NCBI GenBank assembly: GCA_958009085.1
Contig: OY253677.1
Span: 964,564 to 1,028,563, forward strand
Length of the DNA: 64,000 nt
DNA from: Protoeuglena noctilucae
Lineage: Eukaryota; Chlorophyta; Pedinophyceae; Marsupiomonadales; Marsupiomonadaceae
Direction of reading: 5' to 3'
Every line of letters begins with the position of its first letter. Within the stretch, counting starts at the first letter, position 1. Positions 45,563 through 55,562 of this stretch are shown in pieces. The position numbers and the translations under genes were made by a program. The notes beneath the pieces were generated by a model. It saw nothing but the letters and a program-made list of their open reading frames with translations. It was not told the origin of the DNA and searched no databases.

Positions 45563-48500
45563 ATGTCGGCAGCTCTTTGCATTCGATGCCGTATTGATGG
45601 TTACCACCATGCTGCGCGCCTGCAGGTCCTTTCGGCGGTGGATCCGGCCTCCCGCCTGCAGTGGCTCGTGGCGCACACCCAACAGGTCCTAGCGTGGCTC
45701 CTCGCCTGGGGCATCGCCCTCTTTGGCAAACTCTCCTGGTCCCTTCTCGCAACTGTCTCCTTCCTGACGCTCCTGGCCGCCCTAGTCCTCACGGTGCGGG
45801 CCAGCGCAGTCGCCTCTCGCCCCCAGCAGACCAAGACGGCAAGTCGTCACCCTCCCCCCAGCCTCCCCGCCCCAGGTCGCCCACGCCAGGGCTTCCCGAG
45901 AGCGCCGCAGGCTGGCGCGATCGCTGCGCCGCGCCCGCGCCCGCCTGGCCGACGCGGACGTGGTGCTGGTCACGAATGCCGAGCCCGGGGAGTGGCTGAA
46001 CAAGATGCTCGTGCAGTACTGGCACTCGTTCGTGCACCCCAAGCTCCTCAACACCATGCTGCGCAGCGTCCAGGGCAAGCTGGACGAGGTGGTCGACCAG
46101 GGCGTCCTGTCCCTGTGGGTGGAGAAGTTCCACCTGGGACTAGCGCCCCCCGTGCTGGTGAGATGCGGAGGCGACCAGCAGGGACGCAGCTGCAGAGTTA
46201 CGTGCAACACCGTTGCCTGACCTCATACGCATGTCTGCCGACGCCACCCGCGCAGTCCAACTGGAAGGCCTACGCGCACCGGGACGGTTCGAGGGGTCTC
46301 GCGCGCCTGGAGGTGGACGTGCACTTCGCCACTGACCAGGCGGACATCGAGGTGACATGGGAAGGGTGCCTGTCGGGCGAGGAGATAGGGGAGAGGAGAT
46401 ATAACCCCACGTGCATTAGTGGGCGTGTCATGAGCGAGGGGCATGCTTGGTGCGCCCATGCTGCCTCCGTGCACATCCCCGCTTGCCTTGCCCCCGCAGC
46501 TCAAGGGCCAGGGCAACATGGTTGGCTTGGCGCAGGTCATCATCTCTGGTCTCGCAGTCGAGGGTGAGGCGGTGCTCCCTCGACAATGCACACCCAGCAT
46601 TGCATGCCTATGTCAACTAAGGCAGTCCTCATCCCCATCCCGCCCAGGCAAGCTGGCCATGTACCCCGTCGCCAACCAGCGCCTGCTCGTGTTCGGGTTC
46701 AAGGGCAGCCCCGAGGTCAGCCTCGACTACAAGATCTTCATCGGGGCCAACGAGACGCACAAGCTCAACATCGGGGCCGTGCTGCCCATCCGGAGCATCG
46801 TCGAGAACCTGTTCAAGGTGAGGACAGCGACCGCATGGCATAGTGCGTGTGTGGCGACGTAGGAAGCACGAACAGGGGTACGCTGCAGACTGCAGGAGAG
46901 GGTCAAAGGCTGTGGTCGCTTGCTCCCTGCGTGCGTGACCACGTGCCCCTCGCGTGCTGCCTGCAGGACCTGATGATTGAGCCCAACCGACGCTGCGTGG
47001 GACTGGAGCTGCAGGTGCGCCGAGGATGCCTAGTGACTAGCGCAGGGGGCGTTGGGTAGCAAACAATGCATGCTTGACCAGACCCATGCATTGGTCGTCA
47101 CTGGTGCTCTGCTCCGTCTCTTCGGCCCGTGCCAGTGTCGCCCTGTGTCATCACCTGACCGCCCCTCGCACTCCTCGCCTCCCCTGCAGGACCTGAACCG
47201 TGACCCCGTGGTGGGGAGCACGGCCGTGCGCGTCAAGGGCGTGAGCGGGGTGCGGCCCACGCAGGGCCGGCGCCTGCAGGTGGACGTCACCTGCAAGGAC
47301 TGGTCCCGCACCGCGCAGACGTCTTTCGACGGACCCGACGCGGCCATCGACGAGGCCTTCGTCATCACCATGGTGACACCGGCAGCAAAGCAGTTGACAG
47401 CTTCCATTTCCGCCAAATGTGCTTCCATCTGCCCCTCCCATGTCGTCCAACCCCACCTCCCACTCCTCTGCCACCCTCTCAGGCAGAAAAGGCGTACACC
47501 ATCGACGTGGTGCTCCGCGACCGCGGCCGCTCCGAGCCCCTGGGCCGTGCCCGCCTCGAGGTCAACTTCCTCAGCGACGGCTCCACCGCCTTCTGGGGCT
47601 CCGGCCTCGACGGCTCCCCCGTGGCCCGCCGCGTGGCCCCCTTCGAGTCATGGGAGGTGGCCCTGGCCGTCATGGCACCCGACGAGGAGGGGCGGCCCAG
47701 GGTCACGCGGGGGGCCGTGCACCTGGCCGCCACGCAGCAGGGGTGGAGGTTCGCGCAGAGGGCGCCCCCGGAGTTCGTGTGCTATAGGCGAGAGGGATGG
47801 GGCATGCGCAACGCAGGTCTCCCATCACATGCCTGACCCCCCAGCCTATCTCCCACATTCCGCCTCCCCCAGGTCCCTGGGCCCTCGCACGCTCCTTCTC
47901 CTGGTGGTGGAGGCGGAGGGCCTCCCCAAGCACGTGGCCAGCGCCTACGCCAGCGTCACGTACGGGCCCCTGCGCGTGGACACCCACAAGTGCGAGAACA
48001 CGCAGCGGCCCGTGTGGAACGCGTGGATGAAGGTCGAGGAGAGCCCGAACCCGGGGCTGAGGTGAGAGGGCCTGCGGAGAACAGACTGCCGCTGTGGTAG
48101 AGTCAGTGACATCTTCGGCTCAACAACTGAACAACTGCTCCTCCGCACCCCAGGCGCGTCAAGGTGCAGATCCGCAACGCCACGCGCGGCGTCAAGTCCG
48201 ACGAGCCCCTGGGCCACGCCTGGCTTGCCCTGGACGCGGTGCACGAGTGCCACCCTCTGGACCAGTGGCTGGACCTGGAGGGGCCCGCCAAGGGGGGCCG
48301 CGTGCACCTGGTGGCCGAGGTGCGCCCGGGGAGGGCAGACCAGGTGCCCCTCCCCGCCTACCACAACCGGTGAGTGGTCCACACTGCAGAACCTGTCATT
48401 CTGTCAGAGGTCCACCCACCCACTCCCTTCTTCAGCACTCACGCTCTCCCCCGCCCCACGCCTGGCACCCCCTAGGTCGGGCACCGAGGTCCTGGAGGTG

Positions 48501-50104
48501 GGCGTCCGCATGGCCCGTTCCCTCGCCGACCGCGCGTCCATCTTCCGCCCCCGCGTCAACGCCTTCGCCATCGTGTCGTACGGCCTGGAGCGGCGGCGCA
48601 CCGACTACGTCCGCGACAGCGTCAGCCCCGTGTGGGACCAGACCTACACCTTCCCCTTCGAGGAGGGGCGCCTCCTGCAGGTCGAGATATGGAACCGGTG
48701 AGGCCGTGCGATGGTGTGAGGGACTGCAATGATGTGCGATACTTGAGTGCGAATGCAGCTGTGCCGCTCAGTCGTCGTTGCCGCCCTTCTACGCCCCATG
48801 CCACCCCTCCCCCCCGCCGCCCCTCCCCAGCACCCACGTGGGCTTCGCGCGCAGCCTCGCGTCCCTCGAGTACATGGGCACGCTCCTCCTCAACCCCAGC
48901 CTCCTCAGCACGGGCGTCCTCTTCGAGCAGTGGCTGCCCCTCGAGGGGGTGCACAACGGGGAGGTCCTTCTCAGGTGAACTGAGAACTCCCGCACTTCAA
49001 ACGCCTCCTCAGCGTCGTCCGTGGCACAGGCAGAGCAGTGACTATGGACATGCCTTGTCACAGCCTGGCACCGGCCAAGCAGAGAGTGCGCAGCCGTGCC
49101 ATAAACCGACCCCCAACCCCTACCCTGTCACCCCCCAGGTGTCGCCGCCACGCCCCCCCCGCGGACCGCCTGGTCCCAGCCACGGCGGGGGGCCTGGACC
49201 ACCAGCGGAGGCACGTGGAGACGGAGGCCGCGATGCGGGAGGCGTGGGACAAGGAGCGCCTGGCCAGGGCCGCCGAGGCGCAGGACAAGCTGTACAAGAA
49301 GTCCGTGGTGAGTCGTGACATGGGGCGGGGTGTGTGGTTCTCATCGACAGCAGCAGGAGAAGGGACGTGGGGCGTGGGCCATGCAGCGGTGCGCGTGAAT
49401 GCCCATCGCGTTCCGTCTAAGGCAAACCCATGAGCACGCTCGGCCAACCCATGCTTCTCATGTCCCCAGCTGCGGGAGGACGAGGCAGCGGAGGTGCTGC
49501 GGCGGGCCGAGGAGCGGGGCGCCGAGCGGAGCGTGGCAGCAGCAGAGGCGCGGGGGGCGGCGGGGCAGGCGGGGGCGTCCGGGCGCGTCCGTGGCTGGGT
49601 GGACCTGGGGTGGCAAGAGGAGATGGCGGGGGAGCTGTACGGGGGGGGCACATCAGCGTCGGCGGAGACGCGCGGGGGCGACGCGGGGGCCGCTCCCGGC
49701 GCAGGGCCCCGCGTGCTGCGGCCCTGGGAGGTGCACGGAGACGTGTGGGACGTGCGCAAGCGGGTGGCCGAGGCGTCAGAGCGCGAGGCGGCGCTGTGGC
49801 GGGAGCTTCAGGAGGTGAGGGACAGGGGCTGACTAGGTTGATCCCTCAGCGTGCGGGGTCATTTGCGCGAGCCAAGCCAAACCAAGCACACGCACCCCTT
49901 GCTCGGCAGGAGCGACCGCGGCGGCGGGAGCTGGAGTCGCGGGAGTCGGCGCGGCTGGCTGCGGAGGCGGCGCGGGCCCGGAAGGGCCGCGGGGTCTTAC
50001 GACGGCTGATGGGCCGGGGGAAGCCACGGGCTGCACAGGTGCCCACGGTGCCAGGGGACCCCGCTGCGCCATCGACCGAGGCGCACACGGCGAAGAGCTC
50101 CTGA
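45563..50104 (+). CDS. Extended-synaptotagmin/tricalbin-like protein (SMP domain plus C2 domains)
   Basis: Fifteen exons join in phase to 967 residues: 45563-45838, 45876-46157, 46256-46351, 46500-46563, 46648-46817, 46967-47014, 47190-47372, 47483-47787, 47873-48061, 48154-48369, 48476-48697, 48831-48974, 49139-49307, 49470-49814 and 49910-50104. A membrane hairpin (about 42-78) precedes an SMP lipid-transfer domain from about 130, with EWLNKMLVQYWHSFVHPKLL as its signature. Several C2-like beta domains follow (LLLVVEAEGLPKHVASAYAS; VSPVWDQTYTFPF), then a Glu/Arg/Ala-rich coiled coil and a basic tail. Relatives tether the ER to the plasma membrane and move lipids. Introns 1 and 8 have GC donors; intron 1 is only 37 bases. 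The start is the least certain part. Confidence 0.87.
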
Positions 50105-50675
50105 CACCCAGGTTGTCGTTCCAGCTTGTCGCTCCGCAGCCTTTCCGTGTCCCTCCTGCATGACGGGTGATAGCTGCCTGGATATAGGACCCATCTTCAA
50201 GGCCCATCCGCCCATCGGTCGAAACAGCAGACTGGCGCCAGAAGCAGCCGGTGGCAGGCTTGGCTAAAAGCACCGGCACAATTGCGATTAAACAGCTGCC
50301 TCGCGACCAGGCTCGCCTCCGTGCATCGGATCCGCGTCAAGAAACACCAGGCGCCGGCGAAAAGGGCAGCCCGTGCACAGCCGTTCCGGTCGCACTACGT
50401 TACTTTTCTGGCGGGTGATCTTGCCGCAGCGGCACTGTCCGGCCAGGCCAGGTCCGGCCTCCATTCCAGCCACAAACCAGCGCCACAAGTCCTCGCAGCC
50501 ACCGCGCGAGCGCGCCCGGTTTGGGTTAGGCCCGGTACGCCGCCTGTCGTTTGTGGACGTCATAAACGTCTGCCTTGTTGCGCCGGTCGCAGGGTTGGGT
50601 GTCTCCGCGCGGGCATGGCGGTGCAGGCACAACACGCACCGCAATCTGCGCTTGCAATCGCGCGAGGGCGCGACG
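50105..50675. other. Intergenic, promoter of the PRR/TOC1-like gene
   Basis: About 570 bases between two plus-strand genes. I see no supported coding frame here. Long antisense frames across this region are rejected below. Confidence 0.5.
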
Positions 50676-52783
50676 ATGAGCGGCGACGAGCCGGAGCGCC
50701 CGGGAGCTTCTATGGCAGGGGATGGCGTCGTCTCGGGGCGGGATGGTGCCGGCGCGGAGGATCGCGGGGGCGTCAGGGCACTCCCTGTGGACGGCCCGGC
50801 CAGCCACGGCGCGCATCCTCGGATGGACGACGACGGGGAGGAGGACGAGCCGGGCCATCTCTCATCAGACGCCGATTCCATGGGCAAGTCGCGAACGGCG
50901 CCGCTCTCGCTGGGACCGCGTTCTACGCTGGCCACCCACCGTCCCTCTCCCCGCCCTAGCTGACTCGCTGGCCCTTGTCCCCGCGCGCCCAGACTCGAGC
51001 GAGGAGGAGGAGATGGTGGCGTCGCCGCTGCGCGTGCTGCTGGTGGAGGACGACCCGCTGACCACCAAGGTCGTGCGGGCGCTGCTGCGGGCGTGCGGGT
51101 ACGAGGTCCTGCTGGCCAGCAACGGGAGGCAGGCCATGGGTGAGGCCGGGGATGCGCTAGGACCGGCACCGCGGGTGTCTTCAGAGCACCCCGCCGCCCC
51201 ACACAGTGCAGCACCATACGCGACCCGTCCCTCTGCCCCGCACAGATGTGATTGACCGCGAGGGTGGCAACGTGGACGTGGTGCTGACGGACGTGCTGAT
51301 GCCGGAGATTTCGGGGTTCGAGCTCCTGATCAACCTCATCCAGCAGCCCCAGTACGCCCACATCGCCATCATCCTGATGTCGTCCTCGTCCTCCCAGGCG
51401 AGCTGAGCTGGGCATGAAGCAGGGGCGCGCAGCGACGTGGTCAGGACTGTGGATGGTTTGACTGTGGATGGTCTGTAACTCGCCCCCCACTGCCCGCCCT
51501 GCCCCAGGACATGGTGATGCGTGCGCACGAGGCAGGCGCCGCGGACTTCCTCTGCAAGCCCGTGAGCCGCGAGGCGGTGCTGGAGCTGCGGCGGCACGCC
51601 CACGCGCACCGGGACACGGGGCGGAGTCGCGAGCCGTCGGACGGGGCGGCGGGGGCACGGGGAGCGGGGTCGCCCGTGGCTGAGGGGGCGGGGAAGCGTG
51701 GGGAGGAGGCGGGGACGAGCAGCAGCCAGGGGACGGGTGAGATGGGCGGTGGCATCGCGCGAGCATGGGCTGCGTGCGGCATGGGGTGTGAGTGACGTGC
51801 GGCTTAGGGATGCTTTCGCATGCCATGATGTGGAAATGGAATGTTGTGCTTGGTTGGCATTGCAGAGGGGCCACGGACGCGGCGGACGAGCATCCCTGGG
51901 CGGGAGAGCGGCGGCGCTGTGGAGGGCGCGCATGGGGCGGGGGAGGAGGGCGGACAGGCGGTGCAGAGGTGAGGGGGTGGCACGGGAACGGGAGAGGGGA
52001 GCAGTGTGCCTCTGGGATGGCAGCCATCGCAACAGGCGGCGATGATCCATATCGTCGCCTAACCGCAGGCTGCCTCGCGCACTGATGGAGCTGTCGATGA
52101 TTGGGGCCGAGCGCGAGCGGCTGAGGCAGGCCGGCGGGGTCGACCCCAGCGCGCAGGCCTTCCCCCGGCCAGGCCCGCGGTCGGCCTTCCAGCCCTTTCA
52201 GTCTTTCCAGTCCTTCGCGGCGCTGGTGCCTCGCCCCGTGCCGCGCCCCTCCGCGGCTGAGCCACGGGGACCCGTGTCCCCTGGGGGGGCAGCCACGGGA
52301 TCCCCAGGCGCATGGGGCGCGGAAGACGAGGGCGCGCTGTCGCGGGAGGGCGCACTGGCGCTGACGGACCTGGGGCGAGGCGCTGCGCCTGCGGACGGGG
52401 CCGGCATGGCGGCAGAGGCGCAGCACTTCTTTGCAGCGGTGAGGCATCTTGACGTGGGGAGGCGTCGCGGGTGGCTGCGAGCCCGGGCGTTCTCGCGCTG
52501 AGTCCCTTTGCCTACTCCCCCGCCTCAGTTCCAAGAGGCGCTCAAGCAGGGCCGCGTGCTGAGCCCCGGCGGGCGGCCGGCCAAGAGCGCGGCGGCCGCG
52601 GCAGCCCGGGCGGCGGCCCTGTCTCGCTTCCGCGAAAAGCGCAAGAACCGCACGTTCCAGAAGAAGGTCCGGTACGAGTCTCGCAAGAAGCTGGCCGAGC
52701 AGCGCCCTCGCATCGGGGGGCAGTTCGTCAAGCAGGAGGTGGCCGCGGCGCTGGCTGCGGTGGAGCTGGCCGCTGGGAAGTGA
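50676..52783 (+). CDS. TOC1: TOC1/PRR-like response regulator with CCT domain
   Basis: Seven exons (50676-50883, 50993-51139, 51246-51397, 51508-51736, 51866-51968, 52069-52438, 52529-52783) join in phase to 487 residues. An acidic N terminus precedes a receiver domain: [12 protein letters not shown] (acidic pair at 89-90), [13 protein letters not shown] with the phosphoacceptor position Asp134, and FLCKPV with Lys186. A disordered middle leads to a C-terminal CCT motif at about 430-473 ([20 protein letters not shown]). This order is that of plant clock PRRs and TOC1. Land-plant PRRs replace the phosphoacceptor Asp, usually by Glu; here it is kept, as I recall for prasinophyte TOC1. Introns 1 and 3 have GC donors. 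It is likely a nuclear transcription regulator in the circadian clock. Confidence 0.9.
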
Positions 52784-53093
52784 CGCCATCAGCATGCTCA
52801 CTCATCGGACTCCTTTGTGTCTTTCTGTGCGGATGACCCGGATGTGTCGGACCGATGTTCTTTTGCCAGTCGGAGCGCAATGTGCTGTGGTTTCGTTGAA
52901 AGACATCTGACGCCCTGGCGCGGCCTGCACACTACTGCGCAAACCCAGCGTGGCTGTCAGCCGTTCCACGTACAAATTTGCGCGTTTGAGCTGAAGTTGG
53001 AGCCAAACATCGGGGTCGCTGCATACTCCGTGGGACGCTAGATCGAGACGCCATATCATGGTAGGATAGTCTAACCCAAATCTTCAAGCGCAG
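52784..53093. other. Intergenic, no gene seen
   Basis: About 310 bases between the PRR/TOC1-like gene and the phosphatase gene on the same strand; 3' UTR and promoter by position. Confidence 0.55.
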
Positions 53094-54967
53094 ATGGACC
53101 GGGGCGCGGCCCCGCGCGTCCGCGCGCTTGCTGTGACCTTCGCACTGCTCTCATGTCTCCTGAACGCGCTGGCGTTCCAGGCGAGTTCTTTTTGCATTCT
53201 GCGTGGCCCTTCAGCACATCTCAACATACAACGATCGCTGGCTGCCCTATCCAACCCCTCCTGACTTCACAAGCCCTTTCATGAGCCTCGTGCATTCGCA
53301 GCTCCCTCCATTCCCTCCCAAGGACTTCCTCTCGCACGATGTGACTGCCTCGCCACCCCAGCCTGGTGAGGGACCTCTCCTCAGCCCAGGAAACACAGCT
53401 TCGCATCACCCACGCTTGTTACATGTACCCTTGCCCCGACCTGCGTCGCCGCAGCTGCATATATGCCCAACCCGCCACCTCGCCTCGTGGCCATCGGAGA
53501 CCTGCACGGTGATCTGTCCGCGGCACTGGCGACCCTGGAGCTGGCCGGGGTGGTGGCGCCTGGCCACGGGGGCCGCATCGACCGCACCGTGTGGGCGGGT
53601 GGGGACACGCTCGTGGTGCAGATGGGGGACTTCACGGACCGGGGACCCAGCGAGATTAAGGCGAGGGCACGTCGATGGGGTGATAGAGACGGTCATGGGG
53701 ATCGCTGCCTGGTCAGTCGGACCGACGAACGCACGACTCACTGTGATGTCATGCACCTAGCTTCCTCGTCCCTCTGCAGATTCTGCTGCTGATGCGGTGG
53801 TTGGCGTCCCAAGCGCGACGCGAGGGGGGCGACGTGGTCATGCTGCTGGGCAACCACGACGCCATGCAGGCGAGGGCAGCGGCCGCAGACCAGGGGCACG
53901 GAGGCATGCACCTCGCTTGATGTGGTGGCAGTCCGAGCCTGTGCCTGGCTTGTTTACCCACACCCCAGGTGGCGGGTGACTTCCGCTACGTCCACCGGAT
54001 GGCCTACCAGGAGACCGCGGCCCTGCTGCCGGGGCTGACGGACGAGCAGCGGAGCAGCCCCGAGGCCCTGCGGCAGGCGCGACGGATGCTGTGGGGCCCG
54101 GGGGCTCCCGTGGCGGCGGAGATGGCGTGGAACCCCACGGTGCTGGTGGTGGGGGACACGCTGTTCGTGCACGGGGGCCTCTTGCCAGGCGAGGGGCGTG
54201 GATGGGGCGCAGTGGCTCGTGCCATGCAAAGGACACGCTGACTGCTCACGTCTATGCCACTTCTGGGCCTCAGGGCACCTGGACGGCCCGGGTCTCCAGG
54301 GCATGAACGACGACGTGGCTGCGTGGATGTGGGGCGCGCCGGTCGAGCGCCCCGCCCAGGGCCACGGCTCGCTGCCCTCCATCTACGCCGACTTAGAGGG
54401 CCCCTTCTGGCAGCGCCTGTACTCCAACCTGCCCAGCAACTTCGTGGCCAGCGAGGCGTGCCCCACGCTGCAGGAGACGCTGCAGAGGGTCAGGTGCGTC
54501 CGCTGCAGCACTGGGCTCACGTGGGTGCGAGGCGCCCCCTGCACTTGCGGCATCTGCGTTCTGGTATCTCCGTCTCGCAGCGACTCGTGGCCGGGGGAAG
54601 GTGGGCCTGTCGTCCGCCGCATCGTCATGGGCCACACCCCTCAGGTGACGGCACAGGGGCCAGCAAGTGGGCCAGGCATGGTTTCCGGTGTGGCCCCTGG
54701 TGATTGTCGGGCGGCATCCCTCAGCGCACCCATCCCTCGCAGGTGGAGCTGACACCCGGGCTGTTTGGGTCGGGGGCGCGCCTGCTGGGCATCAACGCCG
54801 TCTGCGACGGGGCGGCGTGGCGCATCGACGCCGGCCTCAGCGCCGGCATGTTTGGCGCGGACCCGGAGGTGCTGGAGGTCACGTGGACGGACCGGGACGA
54901 CGGGGGCGCGGCGTCGACGGTGCGCGTCATCCGGAGCGATGGTGGCAAGGGTAAGGACGAGCTGTAG
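53094..54967 (+). CDS. Shewanella-like (SLP-type) PPP-family protein phosphatase with a signal peptide
   Basis: Eight exons (53094-53180, 53302-53365, 53455-53660, 53780-53869, 53969-54188, 54274-54493, 54581-54644, 54743-54967) join in phase to 391 residues. Exon 1 is a signal peptide (LAVTFALLSCLLNALAFQ). The metal-binding motifs are in order: GDLHGD (65-70), GDFTDRG (108-114), LGNHDAM (142-148), FVHGG and VMGHTPQ. GNHD in place of the usual PPP GNHE still supplies an acidic residue. The pattern fits bacterial-derived SLP phosphatases of plants and algae, which act in chloroplast, mitochondrial intermembrane space or secretory routes. Four of seven introns (1, 3, 4, 5) have GC donors. Exon 8 is duplicated at 58839. 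Confidence 0.9.
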
Positions 54968-55562
54968 CGGGCGGGTGCCAGGGTGTAACAGCCGGCCGCA
55001 TTCAAGGACTGTGACTGCAGCGCGCGGGTGCCAGGGTCTGACAGGCGCACGCAAGGACTGTGCTGGGAAAGTAGGGCAGCCCGCGATCAATGCGATTTCG
55101 GGGCCCCTCAGAGCGCAATTGGTGGCAGCGAAAAAGACTGCATGCGCCATGGCAAGGGGAAGGAAGCACAAGTAGGAGAAGCACGACAGCGATGGCAGGC
55201 GTGCGCTTGCCTGGGGTGGCAGGTTTCAGCGACGGGACCTAGGCCACGCCGCCATGTTGCATAGCGCTCCGCAGCACACGATGGCTGCCGTTGCTGCGGT
55301 CGATGCCCGAGGGTCCCGCGCCGTCGTCCTGCGGGGGCTCCGCGGCCTTGCGCTTGCCCTGGCGGCCGTTGGTCGCGGCGCCAGCCTGAGGGGCGAGGCG
55401 GGGGGCGGCTGGCCCGGCCGCCGCAGCTCCGCCCGGCTGCTGTGCCTGCGCCCCGTCCACCGCCTCAAACAAGCCATCCAGCAAGCGCACGTGGGCTTCG
55501 GGCACGTGCAGGGGGCCTCTGAGCGGCTTGGTGGGGTCGAACTTGAGGGTGGAGAAGAAGAT
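54674..55562. repeat. Segmental duplication, copy A (convergent 3' ends of phosphatase and Hsp70-like genes)
   Basis: About 890 bases are repeated in direct orientation at 58778-59677. The copy covers phosphatase exon 8, the intergenic spacer and the 3' part of the last exon of the Hsp70-like gene. The offset is 4096 bases at the phosphatase stop and 4115 at the Hsp70-like stop. The flanks are almost identical, but a patch at roughly 55070-55140 is clearly diverged. Confidence 0.95.

Noticed and set aside
50288-52801. An 837-codon open frame on the minus strand
   Set aside because: It is antisense to the PRR/TOC1-like gene, whose seven exons join in phase with receiver and CCT motifs. The antisense reading is Arg/Pro/Ser-rich with no domain, as expected of GC-rich codons read backwards.
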